A DNA stretch of 64,000 nt, from assembly GCF_000183425.1 (NCBI RefSeq), contig NC_014759.1:1364001-1428000 (forward strand), written 5' to 3'. The notes under the pieces were generated by a model that worked only from the letters and a program-made list of their open reading frames with translations, did no database searches and was not told the DNA's origin. Within the stretch, counting starts at the first letter, position 1; each line of letters begins with the position of its first letter. A program made the position numbers and the translations under genes. Below, piece after piece: positions 17,200 to 26,652 of this stretch. This DNA is from Marivirga tractuosa DSM 4126 (lineage in GTDB: Bacteria > Bacteroidota > Bacteroidia > Cytophagales > Cyclobacteriaceae).

Positions 17200-17811
17200 A
17201 TGTATGCGGTGCAAAAAGAAGATTTAATATCACAAGCTCAGACTGGAGACACTTACGCTCAAGGGGAGTTGGTAAGGGAATGGTACCCGCGTATCTACAA
17301 TTATGCATTCAAATATTTTGGTGAAGCTGATTTGGCTAATGAGGCAGCACAGCAGACTTTTATAGCCATGCATCATAAGATTGGGCAATTAAAAGAATGT
17401 GATAAGTTCAAACCCTGGATTTACACTATTGTCACTAATATTTGCAGGCAAGAAAGTAGAAAAGGCAAAAGACATAGATGGCTCAGTTTTGATCAGTTAC
17501 TACCCAAACAAGAGGAAGAAAGTAGCCCAGCTTGGGAAATTTCAAAACCGGGAGAAAGTAATCCTGAGCAAAGCTATTTGCAAGGAGAGCTAGGAGATAT
17601 TTTGACGAAATGTCTTCAGCAACTCAGCAAAGATCAGCGGGAAGTATTGATTATGAAAGAGTATGAAGGTTTGAAATTTAGAGAAATTGCAGAGGCGTTG
17701 AATACTTCTGAAAACACGGTTAAATCAAGATTGTACTATGCATTTTCTCACATGAGGAAACTATTAGCAAAAGAAAACATTACTGAAAAAAGTTTACAAT
17801 ATGAAAACTGA
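17200..17811 (+). CDS. ECF-type RNA polymerase sigma factor
   Basis: 203 residues with sigma-70 region 2 (about 30-85, NYAFKYFGEADLANEAAQQT) and region 4 (about 138-190, LSKDQREVLIMKEYEGLKFR followed by a helix-turn-helix EIAEALNTSENTVKSRLYYA). The linker of about 45 residues is normal for ECF factors. The coding sequence overlaps the next gene, a membrane protein with an anti-sigma layout, by 11 bases. A GCAAC word at 17149-17153 upstream resembles an ECF -35 element and may indicate autoregulation, but no matching -10 was found. Confidence 0.93.
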   Translation: MYAVQKEDLISQAQTGDTYAQGELVREWYPRIYNYAFKYFGEADLANEAAQQTFIAMHHKIGQLKECDKFKPWIYTIVTNICRQESRKGKRHRWLSFDQLLPKQEEESSPAWEISKPGESNPEQSYLQGELGDILTKCLQQLSKDQREVLIMKEYEGLKFREIAEALNTSENTVKSRLYYAFSHMRKLLAKENITEKSLQYEN

Positions 17812-18574
17812 AGATTGGAAAGCGAAAATGATGGATTATCTCTATAATGAGTTAAATCCTGAAGAAAGAAAAGCTTTTGAGGAGGAGATGGCTCAGAACC
17901 CTGAGTTAAAAGAAGAACTAGAAGCTTTTCAAAGTGGTAAAAATATATTGGGAAATTGGGAAGATGAAGAAGTCAGTGCACCTCCCTTTATCAATATTCA
18001 TAATAACCCTGAAAGGAATAATAGCCAAACAGGATTCAAATGGTTCCTTTCTGTTGCGGCCTCACTATTGATTTTGATGGTAGCAGCAAAGTTTACCGGT
18101 TTGGAAATCAGTAATCAAAAAGGTGAATTTAGAATAGCTTTCGGACAAGAAATCAATCCTGATCAACAAGCAGGAAAAGCAGAAATTGAACAGATGGTAA
18201 ATACTGCTTTGGCCAATTATGAGCAAAAGTTGGATGCTGAAAGAAAAGAAGATAAGCAGGAATTGGAAAGTTATCTTACTCAGCAAAGCAAGCAAAATAA
18301 GCAACTGATTAATAATTATCTAACTGGTTTGCAAGAAAATAATGTGGAAATGATGCAAGCCTATTGGCACAAAAGCAATGAACAACAGCAAATTTATACA
18401 GAAAACCTACTGACAAATTTTGCTGAATACATTGACCAACAACGTAAAGAAGATATGGATTATCTCTTCGCAAAAATGGAGTTGATGGAATCAGATAAGG
18501 ACTTATTTAAAATAGAAACAGGACAAATGATTAATAGTTTGGCAAGTAATCAACAGGAAGAATGGGCTTATTAA
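17801..18574 (+). CDS. Putative anti-sigma factor (single-pass membrane protein)
   Basis: 257 residues. The N-terminal acidic helical part (1-55, with MDYLYNELNPEERKAFEEEM) is like the zinc-free anti-sigma/zf-HC2-type N-terminus found beside ECF sigma genes. One membrane helix (about 79-98) and a long helical, Gln/Glu-rich periplasmic part follow. The overlap with the sigma gene supports the assignment. The periplasmic part is predicted coiled coil and may sense or bind an envelope protein such as the product of the next gene. Confidence 0.8.
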   Translation: MKTEDWKAKMMDYLYNELNPEERKAFEEEMAQNPELKEELEAFQSGKNILGNWEDEEVSAPPFINIHNNPERNNSQTGFKWFLSVAASLLILMVAAKFTGLEISNQKGEFRIAFGQEINPDQQAGKAEIEQMVNTALANYEQKLDAERKEDKQELESYLTQQSKQNKQLINNYLTGLQENNVEMMQAYWHKSNEQQQIYTENLLTNFAEYIDQQRKEDMDYLFAKMELMESDKDLFKIETGQMINSLASNQQEEWAY

Positions 18575-18588
18575 ATATGTAAAGCTAT

Positions 18589-18759
18589 CACAAGCGGACG
18601 CTTGCGCTATTGCAGCCTCTTTCCCACTGGTTCGCGTCCGCTTGGACCTTTCTAAAAGATTGCGTCAGTAAAACAATTGAACAAATTTCCTTTTCGACAG
18701 CTGGCGGAAAGGAAAAAAGATTAAGAATATAAAATCAAAGCACAAGCGGACGCTTGCGC
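18589..18759. repeat. REP-like palindromic intergenic repeat, three copies
   Basis: The 19-base word CACAAGCGGACGCTTGCGC occurs identically at 18589-18607 and 18741-18759, and an 11-base inverted copy (GCGTCCGCTTG) sits at 18634-18644. Each full copy contains the near-palindrome CAAGCG-GA-CGCTTG, able to form a small stem. The sequence is GC-rich compared with the AT-rich surroundings. It lies between the anti-sigma gene and the secreted protein gene. Confidence 0.8.
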
Positions 18760-18786
18760 CAGTAAAAAACTTAAAATAAAAGAACA

Positions 18787-20040
18787 ATGAAAAAATATAG
18801 TTTAATAATAGCATTATGCCTTGTAGCAGGGAGTGTTTTGGCTCAAGGAATTGATAACCAAAAGATGGATAAAGATTTAAAAGTAGCCCAAACCGTTTTA
18901 AACAGTTTGGTAAATGAAAATAGATCGATTCATTGGAGTAGTGATAGCAGAGATAAGCAAACCCAATACATCGAAGGATATGGTGTGATTTTATCCTTAC
19001 CTAAAAATCACGCTTTTGCATTCGGTTTTCCAGCTGAGATGCCACCCATGCCCCCGATGCCTGATATCTCTAATGCTATTGCCAAGAGCTACGAAATAAT
19101 TGAAGACATTCAAATTGATATTGATGAAGAAGAGCTAGAGGCAGAAGAAAGAGCTGAATTGGAACGAGAAAGAGCTGAAAGAAAAGAAGAATTAAGTAAG
19201 AGACAGGCGGAATTGGAAAAGAGAGTGGCTGTAGCCATGGAAAGAGCTCAAGTCAAAATCCACCAAATGGATAGCATGAGAGAAGAAAAGGCAGCTGAAA
19301 ATACAGATAATGTTATCGATTTTCTTTTGGACTACGGTCATCTCATCAGTCAATTAAAAGACTCAGATAAAATTTTGGTCATGGAAAAAGGCCAAGATAT
19401 AAGGTTCTATAGAGATGCCGGAAGAGTGGAACACTTGAAAATCAATAGATTATCAGTAGAGGCCAAAGTGAAAGATCTAAAAGCATTCCAGAAAGGGGAA
19501 ATTGATAGAGAAGAAGCTAAAAGTCGAATCGTGGTGAATGAGAAAAAGGAAGTAAAACCACTAGAAAAGGACATTACTCTATTTCAAACCATTTTAAAAA
19601 GGTTATATGCTCGTGATTTGTCTGACACTTACTATTTAAACGGAGGAATGCCTCATGAGCAAATAGACGGCTTAGGAATTATATTCTACATGGACATGGT
19701 TTCTTCAATCAGAGCAGAAAATGAAGGTTGGAAAATACCAACCCAAGACAAGGAAAACATATCGCAAGAAGAACGGGACGAATTAATTAAGAGCCTCTAC
19801 CCTAAATTTGAAGAGGAACTCAAAAACAATATCATTGAATATGGCAAAAATATAAAAAGCCTTGCTGACAATGAGCAGTTAATCTTCAAAGTTGGAATTA
19901 CTAAATGTAAAGGATGCAAAATCCCTGAAACGCTTGAATTGCAGGTGAAGGGCAAGACTCTAAATGAATTGAATGCGGGTAAATTAAATGAAAATCAAGC
20001 AGCAAAAAATATAAAAGTCTTAAAAGGTGATTTGCAATAA
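18787..20040 (+). CDS. Secreted protein of unknown function, sigma-operon partner
   Basis: 417 residues with a signal peptide (about 1-19, ending in SVLAQ). No enzyme family was recognised. A proline/methionine stretch (MPPMPPMPD, about 82-90) and a highly charged coiled coil (about 112-165) are flanked by two similar halves. Each half has a beta-helical segment: VLNSLVNENRSIHW at the start, and FQTILKRLYARDLSDTYYL later. This suggests an internal duplication. It follows the sigma/anti-sigma pair in the same direction and ends in a strong terminator, so it is probably the target or effector of that regulatory pair. Confidence 0.75.
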   Translation: MKKYSLIIALCLVAGSVLAQGIDNQKMDKDLKVAQTVLNSLVNENRSIHWSSDSRDKQTQYIEGYGVILSLPKNHAFAFGFPAEMPPMPPMPDISNAIAKSYEIIEDIQIDIDEEELEAEERAELERERAERKEELSKRQAELEKRVAVAMERAQVKIHQMDSMREEKAAENTDNVIDFLLDYGHLISQLKDSDKILVMEKGQDIRFYRDAGRVEHLKINRLSVEAKVKDLKAFQKGEIDREEAKSRIVVNEKKEVKPLEKDITLFQTILKRLYARDLSDTYYLNGGMPHEQIDGLGIIFYMDMVSSIRAENEGWKIPTQDKENISQEERDELIKSLYPKFEEELKNNIIEYGKNIKSLADNEQLIFKVGITKCKGCKIPETLELQVKGKTLNELNAGKLNENQAAKNIKVLKGDLQ

Positions 20041-20083
20041 TTAAATGATCTAATTACTATAGCTGATACCAGCACAATATTTT

Positions 20084-20125
20084 AAACCACCGATCCAAAA
20101 TATAATTTGGATCGGTGGTTTTTTC
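20084..20125 (+). terminator. Rho-independent terminator
   Basis: Perfect 16-base stem (AAACCACCGATCCAAA at 20084-20099 with its complement at 20106-20121), a six-base loop and a T-run. It ends the sigma-factor operon. Confidence 0.93.
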
Positions 20126-20220
20126 TGTAATTCAAAAAAAATATATCTTCCTGTTACAAATTTTAATTCCGCAAAAAATATCCACTATATTCACATTCCA
20201 TAAAAAATAAAACTATCAGT

Positions 20221-22725
20221 ATGAATAAATTTTTCTTTGGCCATGACCAAGCCATAGCAAGAAAAGAATCTTTTCAATCTTTTTTCGGGAGTGCATCAAT
20301 AGGATTTACTTTCATAATTCTACTCATATCAAATCATTCACTTTTAGCCCAATCTGCTCAAATCTATGGTACAGTAAAATCTGAAACTGGCGAAAATATG
20401 CCTTATACCAATGTGGTAATTTTAGGCAAAGCGATTGGAACCTCCACTAACTATGATGGTGAGTATTCCTTAAAACTCAACCCAGGGAATTATATGGTTA
20501 GCTATCAGTTTATTGGCTATAAAAGTGAAGTGAGAGAAGTTACTTTGAAAGCAAATCAGAAATTAGAGATTAATCCAACCCTTAGCATTGAAAAAGTACT
20601 CTTAAATGCTGTTGAGGTAAGTGCAAAAGCTGAAAATCCGGCTTATGAAATTATTCGGAATGCACAGGATAATCGAGAAAAACACCTAAAGGAAAATAAA
20701 GAAATAAGCTACAATATTTACACTAAACTATTTGGTAAGTCCGAAACAAATTCAGCCTCGTCCATTAATTTTTTCGGAACATTGCTTAGCCCTCAAAAAG
20801 GTATTTTTTATTTATCTGAATCTGTTAATAAAATATATCAGCATAGATTCGATAAAAAAACCCAAGTGCTGGAAGCCTCCTTGGTTCTTGGCGATAGTGT
20901 AAATGCCAGTAAGAACAATCCTATTTTTATTGATCTCTATCAAAATAGACCCATTTCAGTTGGTAACGAAATAGTGCAAAATCGAATAGTTTCACCAATA
21001 GCTTCTGATGCTTTTAGCTTTTACGATTATGACTATCTTGGTACGTTTGAAGAACAAGGGCAAACTATTCATAAAATCAAATTAATACCCAGAGGCACGA
21101 ATAGGACCGTTTTTAGGGGTGAAGTATATATTTCAGAAAATGGTTGGAGAGTTCACCAATCACATCTAAAATTAAAAAGCATTACAGGTGACGCAGAAAT
21201 CAACACACAATATATTCGAGATAGTGACACGGATTCTTATCTGCCTTTTTCATCCAGCTTTATTTTAAAGCAGAGTAGCAATAAAACAGAAATCTATTTT
21301 CATAATATCTGCTATGATTACGATTTAGAGGCTCTGCTACCAGAGGATTCTGAAGAATTGAACAGAAAAATCGACAAAACAGATTATGCTAAATCACCAT
21401 CTTGGTGGGAGGCAACCAGACCAATAGAACTGACAGAGGATGAAAAAAAAGCATATAAAATTGATAGAGCCATTAATAATAATTCGTGGGAATTTAAGAA
21501 ATCTGAGAATGACCCAATCTATCAAGGTTTAGCAGGAGAGAAGGAATCTACATTTTTTCAAAAATATCAAAGAGCAATGAATTCTGGTCAATGGGAACTT
21601 AATGAAAAGCTAGGATTGGATGTCAGTATTTTTACATTCAATACAGTAGAGGGGGGAGTTTTAAAACCTGAATTGACATTTGAAGATAAATTTAAAAATG
21701 ATCATCAATATTCAGCCTATGGATCAGTGAGGTACGGTTTTGCCAGTAAGAATTTTTATGCGAAGGGAGCATTTTCTTATGAATTAAATCCTGCAAATAT
21801 TAGTGAAATTAAAGTTGAAGGAGGCAGTTATGTAGAACAAATCTCAGGCAATCCTTCCATTTCTAATTATTGGAATTTGTTTTATTCTGTTTTTGAAAAG
21901 CTAAATTACCAAAAGCTTTTTCAAAAGGATTATATCTCATTAAAATGGAAACGTGAACTTATCAATGGATTGGACATCCAATTGGGCACTTCATTTAATA
22001 GAAGATCTCCTTTACAAAATAATTCAAATTTTAATTGGTATGACGAAGAGGAAGAGGCTAGAGATTTCACACCCAATCAAGCTTTTATTCAAGGAGAATA
22101 TCAGAATTTCCAGCAAAATGATTTAGTGGAAGCGAATGTATTATTAAGCTATCAGCCGAAACGTAAATACAATTTGATCAACGGAAGAAAAATACCACTA
22201 ACCTCAAAATACCCGATATTCAAAACTGGGTTTGATTTTGGAGCAGTGGATACTGAGTACAGCAGAATATGGACCAATGTTTCAGACAGATGGTCTATTA
22301 ACTCCCTTGGCTTTAGTGCTTTGAGTTTGAGTTACGGTCAATTTTTGAATTCAAGCAATATTACGCCAATAGACTACTTCCACTTTATGGGTAATAGAAC
22401 ATTTGTTTATCAAAGCCAAAAACAATTTGGCCTTGCCTATCAATTATTAGATTATTATCAATATAGTAATTCAGATTATTTCATTGGGGCTAATTTTGAT
22501 CATGATTTTGATGGGGCTATTTTAGGTAGAATTCCACTTTTGAAAAAAATTGGGTTGAAATCCTATCTTTTCGCCAATTACCTAAAAACTGAACAAAGCC
22601 CTCAATATTCTGAAATTGGTTTTGGCTTAACATCCTCCTACTTTCCAATAAGGTTTAATTATGCCTTTTCTTTCGAGGAGAATAACTTTCAAAGGAGTGG
22701 CTTTTTAATTAATCTTTCTTTCTAG
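20221..22725 (+). CDS. DUF5686 / carboxypeptidase-regulatory-like outer-membrane protein
   Basis: 834 residues. An N-terminal hydrophobic segment (about 27-44) precedes a CarboxypepD_reg-like domain (about 47-125, with GTVKSETGENMPYTNVVILG and a GTSTNYDGEYSL turn). The DUF5686 body follows (from NPAYEIIRNAQDNREKHL to the end), rich in alternating aromatic and polar strands typical of an outer-membrane beta barrel and ending in a hydrophobic strand FLINLSF. It is probably located in the outer membrane. Its role is unknown, but the family is abundant in Bacteroidota. The start at 20221 adds a polar stretch before the signal sequence; a later start may be real. Confidence 0.85.
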   Translation: MNKFFFGHDQAIARKESFQSFFGSASIGFTFIILLISNHSLLAQSAQIYGTVKSETGENMPYTNVVILGKAIGTSTNYDGEYSLKLNPGNYMVSYQFIGYKSEVREVTLKANQKLEINPTLSIEKVLLNAVEVSAKAENPAYEIIRNAQDNREKHLKENKEISYNIYTKLFGKSETNSASSINFFGTLLSPQKGIFYLSESVNKIYQHRFDKKTQVLEASLVLGDSVNASKNNPIFIDLYQNRPISVGNEIVQNRIVSPIASDAFSFYDYDYLGTFEEQGQTIHKIKLIPRGTNRTVFRGEVYISENGWRVHQSHLKLKSITGDAEINTQYIRDSDTDSYLPFSSSFILKQSSNKTEIYFHNICYDYDLEALLPEDSEELNRKIDKTDYAKSPSWWEATRPIELTEDEKKAYKIDRAINNNSWEFKKSENDPIYQGLAGEKESTFFQKYQRAMNSGQWELNEKLGLDVSIFTFNTVEGGVLKPELTFEDKFKNDHQYSAYGSVRYGFASKNFYAKGAFSYELNPANISEIKVEGGSYVEQISGNPSISNYWNLFYSVFEKLNYQKLFQKDYISLKWKRELINGLDIQLGTSFNRRSPLQNNSNFNWYDEEEEARDFTPNQAFIQGEYQNFQQNDLVEANVLLSYQPKRKYNLINGRKIPLTSKYPIFKTGFDFGAVDTEYSRIWTNVSDRWSINSLGFSALSLSYGQFLNSSNITPIDYFHFMGNRTFVYQSQKQFGLAYQLLDYYQYSNSDYFIGANFDHDFDGAILGRIPLLKKIGLKSYLFANYLKTEQSPQYSEIGFGLTSSYFPIRFNYAFSFEENNFQRSGFLINLSF

Positions 22726-22759
22726 ATTTAATAAGTGAAATTGCTTTTTTAATTAACGG

Positions 22760-23581
22760 ATGCAAATGAATTCTACCTTGTTATATTTAACTGATCTTTA
22801 CTACCCAGCAAAAGGCAGAAATTACTATGAGGAAGATGTATACATCACGTCTCAGTTGAAACAGCATTTTAATATCTTAATTGGCAATCCTCAGCAAGCC
22901 TTGGCTTTTTTGGATAAATCTGATTTTATAGTTTTCAGAAATACAGGGCCTGTTGCTTATTATCAGCAATATTTTGATGAATTTGTGGAAACCGTAAAGC
23001 AAAAAGGAATTCCCACTTTCAATTCATTTGATGGAAAAGCCGATATGAAAGGGAAGCAATACTTGCTGGATTTATTTGACCTCAATTTTCCAGTAATCCC
23101 TAGTGTAGATAGTACAAAAAAACTTCATTTACTTCCTAATTCTGATCAATACATCATTAAGTTAAAAAATGGGGCTGATTCCATCGGAATGGAAAAAGTC
23201 AGTAAAGAAGAAATAAATAACACAAAAATTGAGGACAAGTTGATTCAGCCATTTATAGATTTCGAATATGAAGTTTCTTTCTATTTCATAAATGATGAAT
23301 TTCAATATGCATTATATGCACCTGATAAAAGTAAAAGATGGGATTTAAGAACATATAAAGCCACTGAACAAGATTTGAAATTCGCCCAAAGATTTATCCA
23401 GTGGAACAATATGAAAAGAGGAATTCAAAGAGTGGATGCCTGTAAATTAAAAGATGGAAGCTTATTATTGGTTGAACTGGAAGATTTAAACCCATTTTTA
23501 TCTTTAGATTTGTTAAGTGAAAAAACAAAAAATGGATTCATTAACAAATTTGTATCAGCACTGAAGGAAATCACTTTCTAA
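22760..23581 (+). CDS. ATP-grasp-like protein of unknown substrate
   Basis: 273 residues with features of a RimK/glutathione-synthetase-like ATP-grasp enzyme. There is an N-terminal pre-ATP-grasp domain (1-95), an ATP-lid-like lysine segment (YIIKLKNGADSIGME, about 129-143), FIDFEYEVSFYFI, and a C-terminal metal-binding-like VELEDLNPFLSL (about 236-247). The match is weak over the rest, so the substrate is unknown. It is followed after 10 bases by an AroE-like gene and then a HAD phosphatase gene, all on the same strand, suggesting a small pathway. Confidence 0.6.
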   Translation: MQMNSTLLYLTDLYYPAKGRNYYEEDVYITSQLKQHFNILIGNPQQALAFLDKSDFIVFRNTGPVAYYQQYFDEFVETVKQKGIPTFNSFDGKADMKGKQYLLDLFDLNFPVIPSVDSTKKLHLLPNSDQYIIKLKNGADSIGMEKVSKEEINNTKIEDKLIQPFIDFEYEVSFYFINDEFQYALYAPDKSKRWDLRTYKATEQDLKFAQRFIQWNNMKRGIQRVDACKLKDGSLLLVELEDLNPFLSLDLLSEKTKNGFINKFVSALKEITF

Positions 23582-23591
23582 GTAAAACAGC

Positions 23592-24425
23592 ATGTCAGAA
23601 CAAGGATTTAAAGTATCATTAAAGCCCGAGTCAAAATTCATTTTCTCTACCTCAGGAAGTGCCAGCTCTATTGAAAAACATAATACTGCTTTGCAAAAGC
23701 TAGGTTTGAATTTGGTGTATTTTACTTTCCCGCACGATATTGCAGCGAAAGACTATGCTGATCTATTGCGTTCACGAATTTCAAGAGGCGGTGCTGTCAC
23801 AGGTAAAGACGGACTAAAATCCAAGATTATCCCTTTTCTGGATGAAGTGGAAGAGATTGCTAAAAAAACTTTGGCAGTGAATACGGTGGTGAATGAAAAT
23901 GGAAAACTTTATGGATACAATACGGATGCGATCGGATTGAAAACGGCTTTAGAAAATGCTTTGAAATCAACTACTCATTCCATTAAAACAGCAGCGATAT
24001 ATGGAAATGGCGGAGTATCGGGTGTAGCTTACCACATCTTGAAGGAATTGGGATTGAAAGTCAAACTGACTGGTAGAAATCCTGAAAAAGTGAAAGCTAA
24101 AAAAGAGGACTTAGGAATTGAAGATGATGAAATATCAGCACCTTATGATCTAATAGTAGATGCGACTCCTATTTCATCTCAGCCTAATTTCTTAGAAGCA
24201 AAAGGCTTTTCCGAATTGCTAAACAATTGTAAAATGCTTTTCTGTCACAATATGCCCGAAAAGGATAACAAACCTAATTACTTAAAAAGCTATTGCGAAG
24301 AAAACAATATTGAATTCATTCCAGGCAGTGCCATGTATAAAGCCCAATTGATTCGACAGTATCAGCTTTTTATTGGTGATATATCTGCGGAAGCAATAAT
24401 AGAGAAGTGGCACCTTAAGGACTAA
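23592..24425 (+). CDS. Shikimate dehydrogenase-family (AroE-like) oxidoreductase, divergent
   Basis: 277 residues with the two-domain AroE layout. The substrate domain has SGSASSIEKHN (like the SxS...HN motif), LNLVYFTFPHD and a divergent VTGKDGLKSK in place of the VTxPxK motif. AVNTVVNENGKLYGYNTDAIGL carries the conserved NTD. The NADP domain begins with AAIYGNGGVSGVAYHIL and ends with ATPISSQPN. Since the VTxPxK motif is altered, the substrate may not be shikimate. It is co-transcribed with the ATP-grasp-like gene. Confidence 0.75.
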   Translation: MSEQGFKVSLKPESKFIFSTSGSASSIEKHNTALQKLGLNLVYFTFPHDIAAKDYADLLRSRISRGGAVTGKDGLKSKIIPFLDEVEEIAKKTLAVNTVVNENGKLYGYNTDAIGLKTALENALKSTTHSIKTAAIYGNGGVSGVAYHILKELGLKVKLTGRNPEKVKAKKEDLGIEDDEISAPYDLIVDATPISSQPNFLEAKGFSELLNNCKMLFCHNMPEKDNKPNYLKSYCEENNIEFIPGSAMYKAQLIRQYQLFIGDISAEAIIEKWHLKD

Positions 24426-24503
24426 CATTTTCATTGTATTTACCATCTAAAATAGAAAACCGATAAGAATTAGTACTTTTACGGACTTGAATAAATAACA
24501 CCA

Positions 24504-25175
24504 ATGGATTTACTGAAAAGAAACATAGAAGCGTATCTAGCCAGAGAAAAAAAGCCAATAGCTGATTTTTTAGATGGTTTTAACATTCAAAGATTTGATC
24601 AACTTTCTCTCGGTGATTTTAAACTTTTTTGTGCTGAAAATGAATTAGATTATGCAAATATGCTTTGCAGACCAATGTTTGTTGATAAATCTAAAATTAA
24701 GGACATTAAACTTTTGATTTTGGATGTGGACGGTGTGATGACTGATGCGGGAATGTTCTTTACTGAAAATGGCGATCAGTTCAAAAAATACAATGCCAAA
24801 GATGGAATGGCTATTAAGGCTCTGGAGAAATTTGGTATTCAAACGGGTATTATTTCTTCCGCTCATAAAATCAAGATGGTGAAAGTCCGTGCTGAAATGC
24901 TGAATATCAAAAACCTTTATGTAGGAAGCGAGCCTAAAATTGATATCCTTTTAGATTGGTGTGAAAAACTAGACATAAAATTATCTGAAGTAGCCATTAT
25001 AGGCGATGACATCAACGACTTAGCGGTCATGAAAGCAGTAGGTTTTTCTGCATGTCCTGCTGATGCAGTTTTAAGGGTTAAAGAAACCGTGGATTTAGTT
25101 TTACATACTAAGGGCGGAAAAGGTTGTGTTAGAGAATTTATTGACTTTTATTTATTAGATGAACCAGTGGAATAA
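24504..25175 (+). CDS. HAD-family phosphatase (KdsC-like), with N-terminal extension
   Basis: 223 residues. The C-terminal 155 residues form a KdsC-type phosphatase: LLILDVDGVMTDAG (Asp74 and Asp76), GIISSAHKIK, and GDDINDLAVMKAVG for the Mg site. The first 68 residues are a helical extension not present in standard KdsC (about 170-180 residues). KdsC removes phosphate from Kdo-8-phosphate in lipopolysaccharide synthesis, but no other Kdo genes are nearby, so the exact substrate is uncertain. A bidirectional hairpin follows the stop. Confidence 0.82.
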   Translation: MDLLKRNIEAYLAREKKPIADFLDGFNIQRFDQLSLGDFKLFCAENELDYANMLCRPMFVDKSKIKDIKLLILDVDGVMTDAGMFFTENGDQFKKYNAKDGMAIKALEKFGIQTGIISSAHKIKMVKVRAEMLNIKNLYVGSEPKIDILLDWCEKLDIKLSEVAIIGDDINDLAVMKAVGFSACPADAVLRVKETVDLVLHTKGGKGCVREFIDFYLLDEPVE

Positions 25176-25183
25176 TAAAAAAG

Positions 25184-25210
25184 AAGGCATGACCTTAAGC
25201 CATGCCTTTT
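25184..25210. terminator. Bidirectional terminator between convergent genes
   Basis: AAGGCATG (25184-25191) pairs with CATGCCTT (25201-25208) across a nine-base loop, with A-rich and T-rich flanks on both strands. It serves the HAD gene on the plus strand and the OsmC gene on the minus strand. Confidence 0.85.
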
Positions 25211-25213
25211 GAA

Positions 25214-25657
25214 TTATGATTCAAAGCTTGCATTCAATGAAATAGGCACAGCACTTAATGCTTTCGAAATAGGGCATCCTTTTTTTGCGCCTTCAGCCAT
25301 TTCTAAAAATTCTTTTTCGGACAAACCACTGACCTTACCTTTTACGGTCAATTTAATCTCTTTAATGGCAAAGCCCTCTCCTTCTTTATCTAGGACTACT
25401 TCCGCTTGAGCATCAATTTCATCAGGTGTATGACCTGCTTGTGAAATAGCTACACTTAATGCCATAGCATAACAGCCCGAATGCGCAGCTGCTATCAATT
25501 CTTCTGGGTTTGTTCCTAAAGTTCCATCTTCATTTTCAAATCTACCTTTAAAAGAATAAGGAGTATTGTCAAAAAACTTATTAGAACTGCTTAAATGCCC
25601 TTTTCCATCTGTTGCAGTACCTTTCCAATTTGCTGTTACTTTTCTCTTAATTGCCAT
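25214..25657 (-). CDS. OsmC-family peroxiredoxin
   Basis: 147 residues with the OsmC signature: AAHSGCYAMALS (Cys62) and KKGCPISKAL (Cys128), spaced as in OsmC rather than Ohr. The enzyme would reduce organic hydroperoxides. Its start (MAIKRKVTANWKGT) is typical. Its stop lies 38 bases from that of the convergent HAD gene, across a shared terminator. It is a different OsmC subfamily from the one at 16.6 kb. Confidence 0.92.
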   Translation of the reverse strand: MAIKRKVTANWKGTATDGKGHLSSSNKFFDNTPYSFKGRFENEDGTLGTNPEELIAAAHSGCYAMALSVAISQAGHTPDEIDAQAEVVLDKEGEGFAIKEIKLTVKGKVSGLSEKEFLEMAEGAKKGCPISKALSAVPISLNASFES

Positions 25658-25807
25658 AGTTAAATTTTTAGTTTTAGTTTAATTCTTTAAACCTCTCTTA
25701 AATATATATGTTACATGGTAGGTTTTTAAAAATGACAGTATCTAATAGCAAATATCTAGTATTTAGAAAACTTCTAGCTGCACTTCCCTGAATAGAGTTG
25801 ACCGTTT

Positions 25808-26644
25808 TTAAACATTTATTTCATTATTGAATATAGTGATTGATTGTTGATGAAAAGTACTTTTCATCAACAATTTTTTCTCAAATTCTTCTGGACTCAT
25901 TTTTCCAATATGGTTATGTGGTCTTACATTATTGTAGTGCTGTACTGCTTTTTTCATTTTCCTTTTTAACTCATCAAAGCTGGAGGGCTGCCATAATTCG
26001 ATATAATCATTTTTGATTGTTCGATTGATTCGCTCTGCATAAGCATTATCCTGTGCAGTTTTAGCCATACTTATTTCACAATTTTCACTTCTTAGAAGAT
26101 CAATATACTGATGATAGATATACTGGCTACCTCGATCTGAATGATGGATCTTAGGTGGTTTATGATCTTTAAATGCCATTTTAAGCGCCTTAATATTGGC
26201 AGTCGCTCGCATATGATCACCTACATGATAGCCGACTATTTTCTTTGTATAAACATCAATGATAAATACAGCATAATAAAACTTTTCACCTATGCGGATA
26301 TAAGTGATGTCAGATTGCCAAATCAGAGAAGGACCTTTTATCTTCATTCCTTTGATGAGGTTAGGATAATACACATCTGAGGAATAAGTAGTCCTTCTGT
26401 AATTTCTTTTAGCTTTTAAACGGTAGCCTAGTGCCATGAACAGAGATACAAAGCGATCTCTTCCAATGAAATCAGGACGTAGTGTGTCATACATTTTCTC
26501 AACCCCACAACCGGGATGGGCTTCTCTTAACTGATCAGCCTCCATAACTAAATCTGCTACTTTCTTATCAAAGATAGCTTGACGCTTTGCATACTGATGT
26601 ACAGCCTGCTTGCTAATGCCTATGGTTTCATACAACTGGTTCAT
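25808..26644 (-). CDS. IS3-family transposase OrfB (DDE integrase core)
   Basis: 278 residues from its own ATG. The rve integrase core shows all three catalytic residues: Asp in LIWQSDITYIR, Asp in IHHSDRGSQY and Glu in NAYAERINRTIKNDY. The N-terminal HTH_21 region is CGVEKMYDTLRPDFIGRDRF. The OrfB frame is open upstream of the ATG through the last 60 bases of OrfA (encoding about LQHPTIEWFSNNQKKINFS). This allows a fused OrfAB transposase by a -1 frameshift in a run of eight A. Confidence 0.95.
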   Translation of the reverse strand: MNQLYETIGISKQAVHQYAKRQAIFDKKVADLVMEADQLREAHPGCGVEKMYDTLRPDFIGRDRFVSLFMALGYRLKAKRNYRRTTYSSDVYYPNLIKGMKIKGPSLIWQSDITYIRIGEKFYYAVFIIDVYTKKIVGYHVGDHMRATANIKALKMAFKDHKPPKIHHSDRGSQYIYHQYIDLLRSENCEISMAKTAQDNAYAERINRTIKNDYIELWQPSSFDELKRKMKKAVQHYNNVRPHNHIGKMSPEEFEKKLLMKSTFHQQSITIFNNEINV

Positions 26645-26652
26645 GGAAAAGT

